Assembly: GCF_011059105.1 (NCBI RefSeq)
Contig: NZ_JAALLS010000002.1
Span: 124,001-188,000, forward strand
From: Fodinibius halophilus
GTDB lineage: Bacteria; Bacteroidota; Rhodothermia; Balneolales; Balneolaceae
Reading direction: 5' to 3'
Length of the DNA: 64,000 bases
Shown here: positions 33,525 through 42,388 of the stretch, in pieces
Position numbering within the stretch: position 1 is the first letter of the stretch
Layout: every line of letters begins with the position of its first letter
Made by a program: the position numbers and the translations under genes
Notes under the pieces: generated by a model
The model's input: the letters and a program-made list of their open reading frames with translations, nothing else
Databases searched by the model: none
What the model was told of the DNA's origin: nothing

Positions 33525-33559
33525 AAAAGCCCACTACCTGCTGCAGGTGGTGGGCTTTT
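33525..33559 (+). terminator. attenuator terminator before the sulfite reduction operon
   Basis: AAAAGCCCACTACCTG (33525-33540) pairs with CAGGTGGTGGGCTTTT (33544-33559), 16 pairs with one G-T wobble and a 3-base loop, followed by CTATTTT. It starts 21 bases after the leader stop codon and ends about 107 bases before the first structural gene. It is the transcript-off conformation of a putative cysteine-responsive attenuator. Confidence 0.88.
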
Positions 33560-33665
33560 CTATTTTAAGATAGAAAATATACCTCTCCTCCTGCATCAGG
33601 CCTGGGCTTATGAAACAAACGCAATCATAAACCCAACACACAAAAACAAACAAAGGTAACATATT

Positions 33666-34508
33666 ATGCCTGATGTACTAACAAACGAACAAACACTTGT
33701 AACTTTAGACTGGGCCTCCGAACATCTCAATGATGAGGATGTCCGTTTTGTAGAAATAGACGTAGATACCCAATCGTATGATTCCGGGCACCTTCCGGGA
33801 GCTATAGGATGGAACTGGAAAACTCAGCTTCAGGACCAGCTGCGGCGTACTATTGCATCAAAAGAAGATTTCGAGCAACTGCTTCAAGAAGCAGGAATTG
33901 ATGAGGATACAACCGTCGTAGTATATGGCGACAATAACAACTGGTTTGCGGCCTGGGCTTACTGGCTGCTCAAGTATTATGGCCATGAGAAAGCAAAAAT
34001 TCTGGATGGCGGTCGTAAGAAATGGGTCGCAGAAGATCGTGAACTTACTACCGAGGTACCGGAGTATGAGACCACGGATTACACAATTGACAACGTAGAG
34101 AGTCAGTACCGTGCATTCCGTAACGACGTGAAAGAAAATCTGGAGTCTGACGATTTTGGGCTGGTTGATGTGCGATCTCCCGAAGAATTTAACGGCGAGA
34201 TCATTGCACCTAAAGGCGTGAAAGAGCTTTCTCTGCGAGCAGGTCACATTCCTGGTGCGTCTAACATTCCATGGTCAACTGCTGTAAATGAAGATGGCAC
34301 GTTCAAATCTAAAGAAGAGCTGAAAGAGATCTACGAACAAGAGGGAATAACCCCGGATAAAGACATTGTCGCTTACTGCCGAATAGGAGAGCGATCGGCC
34401 CACACGTGGTTTGTCCTTAACGAGTTGTTGGAATATCCCAACGTTAAGAACTACGACGGGTCATGGACTGAATGGGGTAATCTAATTGACGCTCCTATCG
34501 AACGATAA
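33666..34508 (+). CDS. thiosulfate/3-mercaptopyruvate sulfurtransferase (tandem rhodanese)
   Basis: 280 residues with two rhodanese domains. The N-terminal one (residues 1-120) has no catalytic Cys (VVYGDNNNWFAAWAYW). The C-terminal one carries the active-site loop IVAYCRIGERSAHTWFVL with Cys around residue 238. CRIGER is typical of the SseA-like thiosulfate type. It moves sulfane sulfur to cyanide, thioredoxin or a carrier. First gene of the sulfur operon after the attenuator, which fits a role in feeding or draining sulfur around sulfite reduction. Confidence 0.9.
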   Translation: MPDVLTNEQTLVTLDWASEHLNDEDVRFVEIDVDTQSYDSGHLPGAIGWNWKTQLQDQLRRTIASKEDFEQLLQEAGIDEDTTVVVYGDNNNWFAAWAYWLLKYYGHEKAKILDGGRKKWVAEDRELTTEVPEYETTDYTIDNVESQYRAFRNDVKENLESDDFGLVDVRSPEEFNGEIIAPKGVKELSLRAGHIPGASNIPWSTAVNEDGTFKSKEELKEIYEQEGITPDKDIVAYCRIGERSAHTWFVLNELLEYPNVKNYDGSWTEWGNLIDAPIER

Positions 34509-34540
34509 CGGTAATTACTTGAATATCTGACCTAATCGTT

Positions 34541-36226
34541 ATGGGTAGAAAAAGAAAGAAAAGAACAAAAAGTAAAATCGAAAAAATAAAAGAGAGCAGC
34601 GATTACTTGCGCGCGCCTCTTGCCAACGAAGTGGGGACTGACTCCTCCCACTTCGGCAAGGAGGCTATACAGGTGCTTAAATTTCATGGCACTTATCAGC
34701 AAGATGATCGTGATCTCAGAGAAGGACGTGATCGTCACTATATTTTTATGATTCGCGGGCGAATTCCGGCAGGCAAGATGACAGCCGATCAATATTTGGC
34801 AATTGATGATATTGCCGATGAATATGCTGATGGGACCTTGCGCGTTACTACGCGCCAGGCCTTTCAGCTTCATGGAGTCATAAAAAAAGAGCTAAAAGAT
34901 ACGCTACAGGCTATTAACGATTCGTTAATTACTACCTTGGGCGCTTGCGGTGATATCGTACGAAATGTAATGGCTACGCCGGCACCCGATATCGATGGTC
35001 GGCAGACACAAGTGCAATCCTTTGCGGATGAGCTTTCGGATATCTTATTACCTGCAACAAAAGCCTACCACGAAGTATGGCTCAATGGGGACAAGGTATA
35101 TTCCGGTAAAGAAGAGGTGACCGACAGCGAACCGCTATATGGGCACAGCTATCTGCCGCGAAAGTTTAAGATAGGTATCACTCTGCCAAAAGATAACAGT
35201 ATAGATGCCCACACCCAGGATATTGGATTGGTAGCACTCTTCGATGATCAAAATTTAATCGAAGGATTTAACGTAATCGTAGGCGGCGGCATGGGAATGA
35301 ACCACCGCAAAGAAAATACGTTTCCGCGACTTGGCGACGATCTGGGCTACGTCCCCAAGGAGAAAATCGTAGAGGTCGTAAAAGGAATCATCAGTATTCA
35401 ACGGGATCATGGCGATCGTAAAAATCGTAAACAAGCCCGGATGAAATACCTGATCCACAAGTGGGGACTCGAGAAGTTCGAAAAAGAACTTATCAAGCGA
35501 ATTGGGTTTGAATTAGAACCCTTCCGAGAGTTGCCCGAATTTGACTTGGATCTGTACTTGGGATGGAATCAACAGTCAGACGGTAATTGGTTCTTGGGCG
35601 TATCCATAGAAAATGGACGTATCAAAGATGAGGGGGAGCTTCAACTGAAGACGGCCCTTCGAAAGATTGCCCAAGAGTACCAGACCGGTGTACGCCTGAC
35701 GCCCAACCACAATGTACTGCTGACAGATATCGCTGAAGCAGATAAAGAAGCGATAACCCAGTTACTTCATGATCATGGTGTTTTACTGGATGATGAGATT
35801 TCAAATCTCATTAAATATTCTATGGCGTGCCCGGCACTGCCCACTTGTGGCTTGGCCATTACTGAGTCGGAGCGTGCACTACCGGATGTTATTCGTGATC
35901 TTGATGAAGTTGTGCACGATCTGGGCTTGGAAGATGAGAAGCTGTCGGTACGCATGACGGGTTGTCCCAATGGCTGCTCGCGTCCATATGTTGCTGATAT
36001 CGGTTTCGTAGGGCGCTCGCTGGATAAGTATTCCATTTTCATTGGTGGTGATCCCAACGGTACGCGTTTAAATACCAAGTATAAAGATCTGGTAGAACGC
36101 AAAGACCTGGTCGATGAGGTGCAGCCACTCTTAGAGCACTACTCCGAAAACCGTTCACAAGGCGAATCGTTCAGTGACTTCTGGAACCGGGTTGGTTTAT
36201 CAGAAGCAGAACAAGTCACAGTCTAA
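34541..36226 (+). CDS. nitrite/sulfite reductase, most likely assimilatory sulfite reductase
   Basis: 561 residues. Two ferredoxin-like half domains alternate with the sirohaem/4Fe-4S halves; RVTTRQAFQLHG is the first sirohaem arginine region (about residue 105). The cluster Cys are in SMACPALPTCGLA (about 429-435) and TGCPNGCSRPYVADIGFVG (about 474-480), the C-x5-C and C-x3-C pattern of these enzymes. It reduces sulfite to sulfide using six electrons. The downstream sirohaem genes, CysH and a ferredoxin make the sulfite role much more likely than nitrite. Start is ATG 34541; the Lys-rich N-terminus is unusual. Confidence 0.9.
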   Translation: MGRKRKKRTKSKIEKIKESSDYLRAPLANEVGTDSSHFGKEAIQVLKFHGTYQQDDRDLREGRDRHYIFMIRGRIPAGKMTADQYLAIDDIADEYADGTLRVTTRQAFQLHGVIKKELKDTLQAINDSLITTLGACGDIVRNVMATPAPDIDGRQTQVQSFADELSDILLPATKAYHEVWLNGDKVYSGKEEVTDSEPLYGHSYLPRKFKIGITLPKDNSIDAHTQDIGLVALFDDQNLIEGFNVIVGGGMGMNHRKENTFPRLGDDLGYVPKEKIVEVVKGIISIQRDHGDRKNRKQARMKYLIHKWGLEKFEKELIKRIGFELEPFRELPEFDLDLYLGWNQQSDGNWFLGVSIENGRIKDEGELQLKTALRKIAQEYQTGVRLTPNHNVLLTDIAEADKEAITQLLHDHGVLLDDEISNLIKYSMACPALPTCGLAITESERALPDVIRDLDEVVHDLGLEDEKLSVRMTGCPNGCSRPYVADIGFVGRSLDKYSIFIGGDPNGTRLNTKYKDLVERKDLVDEVQPLLEHYSENRSQGESFSDFWNRVGLSEAEQVTV

Positions 36227-36244
36227 CTCTCAGTACAATAAATT

Positions 36245-37057
36245 ATGAGTATTCAATCATTTGCCTCCTACGGTAAAGTATATCTCGTAGGAGCCGGGCC
36301 CGGCGATCCCGATTTAATAACAGTAAAAGGATCCGAGGTGTTGAAGAAGGCCGATGTCATTGTATATGACCGGCTGGCCAATCCGGCATTATTGTCCAAA
36401 ACACCGGAGCAATCCGAACATATTTATGTTGGGAAGCGTCCCGGCAAACCTTCAGTATCACAAGAACAGATCAATCAAATTCTGATCACCAAGGCAAAAG
36501 AGGGGAAAATTGTTGCCCGGCTTAAAGGGGGAGACTCCTTTGTGTTTGGCCGTGGGGGAGAGGAATGTGAGGCCCTTCGCGCCGAACATATTCCTTTAGA
36601 AGTGGTACCGGGCATAAGTAGTGCGCTGGCGGCCCCGGCTTTTGCAGGCATCCCCCTGACGCAACGTAAAATTGCGCGCTCCTTTACGGTTGTGACAGGA
36701 CATACCATCCACAATACCGATACTTTTGCGGGATGGAATTACTATGTGCATGCTGATACACTGGTCATTCTCATGGGGATGGGCCGGCTGCCTCAAATAG
36801 CAAGACAGCTTATTGGGCACGGTCGAAGTGCTGATACCCCTGTGGCTGTAATAGAAAAAGCGACCTATCAGTCACAGAAAGTAATAACAGCAACACTAGG
36901 TACTATTGCTGATGAGGCGGAGGAGCTATCGCCACCGGGCACAATTGTAATAGGTGAGCTTGCAGCCAAAAGTAAACAGCTTGCCTGGTTTACACCAAAC
37001 AGTGAAGTCGATTTCTCAGTATCAAATACTAATAGAAGGACTCAAGTTGTGGGATAA
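36245..37057 (+). CDS. cobA: uroporphyrinogen-III C-methyltransferase (SUMT)
   Basis: 270 residues. SUMT/CobA motifs in order: VYLVGAGPGDPDLITVKG (SAM site 1), VIVYDRLANPALL, VGKRPGKPSVSQEQIN, ARLKGGDSFVFGRGGEE, VVPGISSALAAPAFAGIPLTQR and LILMGMGRLPQIARQL-like. It makes precorrin-2 from uroporphyrinogen III with two SAM. With the gene at 37837 it provides sirohaem for the sulfite reductase upstream. It begins 18 bases after the reductase stop. Confidence 0.95.
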   Translation: MSIQSFASYGKVYLVGAGPGDPDLITVKGSEVLKKADVIVYDRLANPALLSKTPEQSEHIYVGKRPGKPSVSQEQINQILITKAKEGKIVARLKGGDSFVFGRGGEECEALRAEHIPLEVVPGISSALAAPAFAGIPLTQRKIARSFTVVTGHTIHNTDTFAGWNYYVHADTLVILMGMGRLPQIARQLIGHGRSADTPVAVIEKATYQSQKVITATLGTIADEAEELSPPGTIVIGELAAKSKQLAWFTPNSEVDFSVSNTNRRTQVVG

Positions 37058-37060
37058 AGA

Positions 37061-37801
37061 ATGGATTCAATAGAAAACGAGCTCGTACCTAATGAGGAGT
37101 TATCCGATGAATTACTTAGTGGCCTAAATACCCAGTTCGAGATGGCAGGGCCCGACGAGGTATTACTTTGGGGATATGACACATTCGGTGCAGGCATGGT
37201 TTTGGGTACAGGATTTGGTCCCTCCGGCATGTTCCTTATTTACCGATTATGGGAGCTGGGTATTGAGGTCCCCATATTTTATCTGGATACCCATCTGCTT
37301 TTTGATGAAACTTACGCACTGCGCGACCGGGTAGAAAAGCGGTTTAATATCCAGATAACAAGGGTTTCTACCGATTTATCGCTGGAAGAACAGGCAGATG
37401 AGTATGGGGAAAAGCTTTGGAAAACAGATCCTAATAAGTGCTGTCAGTTAAGAAAGGTATTACCGCTGCGTAATTACCTATCTGATAAAGAAGCATGGGT
37501 CACCGGTGTTCGTCGCAGCCAGTCCGAAACTCGCAAAAACACCCAGTATGTTGAGTGGGATCCGGAAAATGAGGTGGTCAAATTAAACCCACTTGCCAAC
37601 TACACTGCCGAGCAGGTATGGAATTATATCCACAGTAAAAACTTGCCGTACAACCCGCTGCACGATGAAGGATATCCTAGTATAGGCTGTATACCCTGTA
37701 CCGAAGCGGTAGGTCAAACGGTTAGTGATGAAAGGTCTGGCCGTTGGAATGGCAATGAAAAAACCGAGTGTGGAATTCATCTTTCAACGCAGCAAAAATA
37801 G
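37061..37801 (+). CDS. cysH: phosphoadenylyl-sulfate/adenylyl-sulfate reductase
   Basis: 246 residues. PAPS reductase fold with LGTGFGPSGMFLIYRLWE, LDTHLLFDETYALRD and VTGVRRSQSETR. It has both a CC pair in NKCCQLRKVLPL (about residue 127) and C-x2-C in SIGCIPCTEAV (about 209-212), plus the catalytic Cys in KTECGIH near the end. Four extra Cys mark the iron-sulfur APS-reductase type, which uses APS directly. It yields sulfite for the reductase. It starts three bases after the methyltransferase, so it is cotranscribed. Confidence 0.93.
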   Translation: MDSIENELVPNEELSDELLSGLNTQFEMAGPDEVLLWGYDTFGAGMVLGTGFGPSGMFLIYRLWELGIEVPIFYLDTHLLFDETYALRDRVEKRFNIQITRVSTDLSLEEQADEYGEKLWKTDPNKCCQLRKVLPLRNYLSDKEAWVTGVRRSQSETRKNTQYVEWDPENEVVKLNPLANYTAEQVWNYIHSKNLPYNPLHDEGYPSIGCIPCTEAVGQTVSDERSGRWNGNEKTECGIHLSTQQK

Positions 37802-37836
37802 AATTACGAATTATATAGTGAAGCAAAGATAGTACA

Positions 37837-38511
37837 ATGGAAACGTTTCCAATTTATTTACGTCGTTTAGACAAACGAAAAACAGTATTAATAGGTGGCA
37901 ATCATGAGGCCGAACATAAGGCCGAGCAATTACTGGATCGTAATGCAAAACTCACAGTAATTAGTCCACGATTGACAAAGAAGATGCTTTGGTGGGCCAT
38001 ACAGAATCGTTTTCAATGGTTCCGTCGAACATATGAACAGGGGGATCTCGAAGGTGCTTTTATGGCCATAGTTGCCGACTACGAAGGGGATACCAATAAG
38101 AAAGTATACCAGGAAGCGCGGGAAAGAAACATCTTAGTTAATGTGATGGATGATATTCCCCATGCCAATTTCGCTTTCGGCTCTATCGTAAAACAGGGAC
38201 CACTGACAATCTCGATTTCTACAAGCGGAGCGGCTCCGGCACTGTCGGTACGGCTGCGCCAGCGATTCGAAGAGGAGTTTGGCCCGGAGTACGGAGCATT
38301 TCTCGAGTTTATGCAGAAACTCCGTGAGCCGATGTCCCGTCACCATGATAGCTTTGAAACCCGGCGAAAACTATGGTACGAACTTATTGACTCTGAAGTG
38401 CTAACCCATTTTCGAAATGGAGACCTTGAAAAAGCCTACGACAGAACAGCCGAAATTATTGGCGAAAAGCTCGTAGAAGAAGCACTTGATATCGAAAAAG
38501 TTGCTCAGTAA
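37837..38511 (+). CDS. precorrin-2 dehydrogenase/sirohydrochlorin ferrochelatase (Met8p-like)
   Basis: 224 residues. N-terminal Rossmann fold (RKTVLIGGNHEAEHKAEQLLD), ANFAFGSIVKQGPLTISISTSGAAPALSVRLRQRFEEE in the middle, which is the most conserved part of the CysG N-terminal/Met8p domain, and a helical C-terminus. It oxidises precorrin-2 with NAD+ and inserts Fe2+, completing sirohaem. Compared with CysG it lacks the methyltransferase domain, which is supplied by the separate cobA. Confidence 0.9.
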   Translation: METFPIYLRRLDKRKTVLIGGNHEAEHKAEQLLDRNAKLTVISPRLTKKMLWWAIQNRFQWFRRTYEQGDLEGAFMAIVADYEGDTNKKVYQEARERNILVNVMDDIPHANFAFGSIVKQGPLTISISTSGAAPALSVRLRQRFEEEFGPEYGAFLEFMQKLREPMSRHHDSFETRRKLWYELIDSEVLTHFRNGDLEKAYDRTAEIIGEKLVEEALDIEKVAQ

Positions 38512-38557
38512 CTGATCGTATTAACTAATAATAACATCTGAATAATCATTTTTTGAA

Positions 38558-38896
38558 ATGGCATATGTAGTAACAGAACCATGCATAAATTGTAAGTATA
38601 CGCATTGCGCTTCGGTTTGTCCGGTAGATGCATTCCGTGAAGGCCCCAACTTTTTAGTAATCGATCCCTTTGAATGTATCGATTGTGATGCTTGTGTGCC
38701 GGAATGCCCGGTAGAGGCGATCTACCCCGATGACGAGGTGCCCCTGGAATGGGAGCACTATATCGATATTAATGATCAGCTCTCGGAACAGTGGATAGAC
38801 CATCATATAAATGAAACCTCGGAGCCATTAGCCGATGCCGATGAATGGGCCGAGAAAGAAGATAAAGAAGAGCTTTTGCAGGAGGAGTGGGGCTGA
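38558..38896 (+). CDS. fdxA: ferredoxin (3Fe-4S/4Fe-4S, FdxA type)
   Basis: 112 residues. First cluster CINCKYTHCASVCPVDAF and second CIDCDACVPECPVEAI, the usual arrangement of seven-iron bacterial ferredoxins, followed by an acidic tail typical of FdxA. It probably donates electrons to the sulfite reductase or CysH. Last gene before the operon terminator at 38921. Confidence 0.93.
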   Translation: MAYVVTEPCINCKYTHCASVCPVDAFREGPNFLVIDPFECIDCDACVPECPVEAIYPDDEVPLEWEHYIDINDQLSEQWIDHHINETSEPLADADEWAEKEDKEELLQEEWG

Positions 38897-38920
38897 CAGC
38901 TGTTATAGGCTTTAGCCCCC

Positions 38921-38965
38921 CATACTGGTGGGCGGTTGCGAGGCTGCCCCATCAGTATGTTTTTT
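38921..38965 (+). terminator. terminator of the sulfite reduction operon
   Basis: CATACTGGTGGG (38921-38932) pairs with CCCCATCAGTATG (38947-38959) with small interruptions, then T6 follows. It lies 24 bases after the ferredoxin stop and 25 bases before the next gene. Confidence 0.85.
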
Positions 38966-38989
38966 AAAAACATAGTCACCTATATCAAT

Positions 38990-40294
38990 ATGGAAACAGT
39001 AACTAAAAACTACCGCAAAGCCCTATCTCAAATCATTCGCCGAAAGGCCGTAGGGCCGAAGGGCAGTCGAAGTCTGGAAAGAGAAGATCTGGATGTTATT
39101 ATACCGGCCTTAGAATCAGATGATGTGCCGTTAACGACGAAAGCCGTGTTTATTACAGCTGTTATTATTCAACAAAAAAACCAGCTGGAAAAAGATCTAT
39201 TAGAGGCATGGAAACATTGGAAAGATACTATTCCGGAAACGCTTTCTGCATTCTTTTTTAATAACCATAATTCAGGTTTTCCAAGGGTGCTGAAGAAGGT
39301 GTTAAATAGTCAAGATTTAAGTGCCAATGAGGCTTCTTCGGCAATTACCTATTTGTTGGATGATAAAATTCCGGACTATCAAAAAGGGGTGCTGCTTATA
39401 GGACAGCGTCTTAAGCGAGAAACATTTCTGGAGAATAAAACCTTTCTCCGAACATTCCGTGAGGCTATTGGTATTCAAGAGGTGGATGTGCCTTTGTTGG
39501 TTGATTTGGCCGACCCCTATGACGGTTATCAGCGCTATCCCATATATACGCCTTTTGTGGCAGCACTATTGGCGTCAATTGGATTCCCAACCTATTGCCA
39601 TGGATTATCGGAAGTGGCCCCAAAACATGGAGATACTATTCATAAAGTTTTAGAACTGGCGGGTAAAAACCCCCATAAAAAAAGCGCCGCTGTAGCAAAA
39701 GATATAGAAAATGAATCCGTAGGATGGGGCTATATAGATCAGAGAGAATGCTTTCCGACTCTGCATAAGCAGCTGGGGCTTCGGGATAAAATCGTAAAAC
39801 GAACGTTTTTGGCTACCCTGGAGAAGTTGTTGCAGCCGTTACGTACTTCAACCGGAGCTAATTATATGGTGGCGGGCTATGTGCATAGCCATTACCGGCA
39901 AGAGCTGGCCAATTTGTTGGAGCCTCAAAAGTCACTGGATAAGGTATTTGTGGTAAAGGGAATGGAAGGTTCTACCCAGATCGATTTTCGAAAAGATTCG
40001 AAGCCGGTGTTGGTACATGATGGAAATCGCGAGATACAGGAAATAAGGGCAGTAGACATCGCATATTCTCAGGACAATTGGGATCAACAGGATTCTTTGG
40101 CTGAGTATGTGCTCAAAACCGGGACGGCAGCTTTACAAGGGGATCATAATACGGCGCGGGAGATACTGGTCCACCAGGTGAGTCAACTGATTTCGGGTTT
40201 TGAACCTATCGAAGTTACTGGCGCCCGCCGGAAAGTGATAAATGCGATAGAATCGGGCCGGGCTTTGCAGCATTGGCAGAGCGGATGCTTATAA
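38990..40294 (+). CDS. TrpD2-like glycosyl transferase family protein
   Basis: About 434 residues from the ATG at 38990 (METVTKNYRKALSQIIRRKAVG). A TTG at 38936 would keep the frame but lies within the terminator hairpin. N-terminal helical domain and phosphoribosyltransferase-like C-terminal domain are related to anthranilate phosphoribosyltransferase (GLSEVAPKHGDTIHKVLELAG; NYMVAGYVHSHYRQEL). In E. coli the homologue YbiB binds nucleic acid and is not a TrpD. It lies behind the sulfur operon terminator, so it may be expressed by read-through. Confidence 0.7.
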   Translation: METVTKNYRKALSQIIRRKAVGPKGSRSLEREDLDVIIPALESDDVPLTTKAVFITAVIIQQKNQLEKDLLEAWKHWKDTIPETLSAFFFNNHNSGFPRVLKKVLNSQDLSANEASSAITYLLDDKIPDYQKGVLLIGQRLKRETFLENKTFLRTFREAIGIQEVDVPLLVDLADPYDGYQRYPIYTPFVAALLASIGFPTYCHGLSEVAPKHGDTIHKVLELAGKNPHKKSAAVAKDIENESVGWGYIDQRECFPTLHKQLGLRDKIVKRTFLATLEKLLQPLRTSTGANYMVAGYVHSHYRQELANLLEPQKSLDKVFVVKGMEGSTQIDFRKDSKPVLVHDGNREIQEIRAVDIAYSQDNWDQQDSLAEYVLKTGTAALQGDHNTAREILVHQVSQLISGFEPIEVTGARRKVINAIESGRALQHWQSGCL

Positions 40295-40297
40295 ACG

Positions 40298-41332
40298 TTA
40301 TTGCACCTTACAAATAAGTCCGTTGTGGGCCTTTATATAGCCGGCGCGGAGGATATCGAATCCATTTTCCCAAGCGTAGAGTCCCATCTGACGAACATCC
40401 ATCAGCTCACGATAGCCGTAATTCATATAGTTACTCATCACGGTATAAAAAGCTTTACTTCGCAGCTGACTTCGCGGTGTGGTTAGGATGGCGTAGCCAC
40501 CCGGCTTTAGGAATCGCCGGTGCATCTCAAAAGCTTCGTGTTTATATTCATCGGGGAAATGTTCGATAAGCCCGATGCTGACCACAATATCGAACTCTTT
40601 GCCGTATTTCAGCTTTCGGATATCCTCCACTACGAAGTCGATATTCATATCCTCGCGATAATAGACTTTGTGATTGCCCGTAGCTGGATTATTACCAAGG
40701 AAAGGGTAGCGGGCGGGGAATTTGCCAAAGCGCTCGGTCTTGCAGAATTCATCGTAGTCCACCAGTACGGCATGTCCGCCGGGATATTGGGCCATCAGCT
40801 GCATCGCCTCGTAGCCGTCGGCGGCTCCCAAGAATAGTACCTCCGGTTTTTCTACATCCAGACCCTCAAAGAGGGCGCGTTTTCCTCGGGGATCCCAGAT
40901 GGCGTCTTCCACGCGATGTACTTTGTTCCAAACCAATAGCTGAATCAGCTCTTCAATAGCTTCGCCGGCTCCGTGGACATCCATCGAAAGTAGCGATTGC
41001 CATATTTTAGAACGTGTTTCTTGCTTTTCTTTGGGGACATTTTTTTGAAAAAGCTGGTGAAAAGAGCGATTAAAGTGTTCCCAGCCTTTTTTAACAGGTA
41101 GCCGTTCGCCGTGTTCTTGCTCCCAAAGTTTTTTGCCTTCCGCCCATTTGTCCACTTTGTAGGGGCGGTTAACATCATCCCAGGAAAGAGAACTCCAGTC
41201 GATATAGCTCACGTCTTCAAAGAGGTCGGGTGGGGTATTGCGGAGATCACGGACGTGGGTAGCTAGTTGTTCAAAATATCCAACTTGATGTTTTGTTTCT
41301 CTGGCTGGTTCTTGTTGCCTGACGGTTTCCAT
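40298..41332 (-). CDS. SAM-dependent methyltransferase
   Basis: 344 residues. A class I methyltransferase fold in the second half: VLFLGAADGYEAMQLMAQYPGGHAVLVDYD (motif I and the acidic end of strand 2), IVVSIGLIEHFPDEY and FLKPGGYAILTTPRSQL. The N-terminal 140 residues are helical and unusual, with repeated Trp and Lys (YKVDKWAEGKKLWEQEHG). The substrate is unknown. It converges with the trpD2-like gene, three bases apart. Confidence 0.8.
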   Translation of the reverse strand: METVRQQEPARETKHQVGYFEQLATHVRDLRNTPPDLFEDVSYIDWSSLSWDDVNRPYKVDKWAEGKKLWEQEHGERLPVKKGWEHFNRSFHQLFQKNVPKEKQETRSKIWQSLLSMDVHGAGEAIEELIQLLVWNKVHRVEDAIWDPRGKRALFEGLDVEKPEVLFLGAADGYEAMQLMAQYPGGHAVLVDYDEFCKTERFGKFPARYPFLGNNPATGNHKVYYREDMNIDFVVEDIRKLKYGKEFDIVVSIGLIEHFPDEYKHEAFEMHRRFLKPGGYAILTTPRSQLRSKAFYTVMSNYMNYGYRELMDVRQMGLYAWENGFDILRAGYIKAHNGLICKVQ

Positions 41333-42016
41333 AATGTCGCCCTTTTTTATTGGTTATAGTAGCATTATAACTATCACTGGGCTTAAAGTCATTTACAATA
41401 ACTTCAAATGAGGTAACCATCAATAATGGGTTTCAATTATTTGATGTAAAATGAACTCTTTAATTGAAGAAAATTCCAACTGTTGAAAAGAAGAGTAAAA
41501 GGGAGAGTTTAAGGAAGGGGTATTTTACACAATAATAGAATATATCGAGCAGCATGACGGATTTGTTATTATTCTTGATTACTCTGAAATAGTTGAAGTA
41601 TTTAACTAATCTAGTTTAGAAAGAGGAGTTGGCATTCCAACTTATTTACAGTAGCTAGGAAAGATGAAGGGTAGGGCCTGCAGGGTATTAGAGAAATCTA
41701 ATCATAAGTAGATATATGTCAAATACACTTACCGCTTTGCGGGGATAGGGCGTTATAAAAATATATTATGTAGTGTTTTTAGATGTTAAAAATGGGGTTC
41801 TGGCATTATAAAGGCAGGTTATGCTAACTAAATATAAACTATAGTAGATTAGTCCAGATGATAGTTTTGGAATATTAAATAAAAAGACTGTTTACAGCTT
41901 TATACCTTGTGGCCTGGTTTATGATAAAAAATTTGTAACAACTTTATTCTTTATTCCTCTTGTGGTCTAATAAATGTTGAACGCTAACCTGTTGTTTTAA
42001 TATTTATCCAAGAAAA
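41333..42016. other. long intergenic region, no gene recognised
   Basis: 684 A+T-rich bases between the methyltransferase promoter and the small LuxR-type gene. It has several short direct oligonucleotide similarities but no coding frame above 60 codons. A short in-frame stretch with IEYIEQHDGFVIILDYS-like reading near 41530-41600 is too short to claim. Confidence 0.4.
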
Positions 42017-42277
42017 ATGAGTGATAGTGCAAGGGAGTTAGAGAAAAGATTGGTTTACAAGGAATATCTTGATGCATTGAAAAAGCTAACACCTCGTGAA
42101 ATTCAAATCCTTAAATATGTAGCATTAAATTTTACGAATGAAGAAATTGGCAAGGAGCTTTGTAGAAGTCCATATACGATAAAAAAGCACAGACAGAATA
42201 TATGTAATAAACTTGCCTTGAAAGGAAAAGGGGCGTTATATGAATGGTGTGTAAATTATAGTATATATAATGAGTGA
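42017..42277 (+). CDS. small LuxR-type (GerE) DNA-binding protein
   Basis: 86 residues consisting almost only of a LuxR helix-turn-helix: LTPREIQILKYVALNFTNEEIGKELCRSPYTIKKHRQNICNKL at about 27-70, with the recognition helix YTIKKH. There is no receiver or sensor domain. It may act as a stand-alone regulator, perhaps of the downstream secreted peptide, GLPGLI and barrel genes. Start ATG 42017. Confidence 0.85.
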   Translation: MSDSARELEKRLVYKEYLDALKKLTPREIQILKYVALNFTNEEIGKELCRSPYTIKKHRQNICNKLALKGKGALYEWCVNYSIYNE

Positions 42278-42388
42278 AGTTATAATATGCAATAACTATA
42301 ATTATAGTTATTGCCATTGATTATTCTTGTGATTTAGTTGTAATTGCTGATAAAGGCATACATGTAAATCACAAAAAATAAATATATC

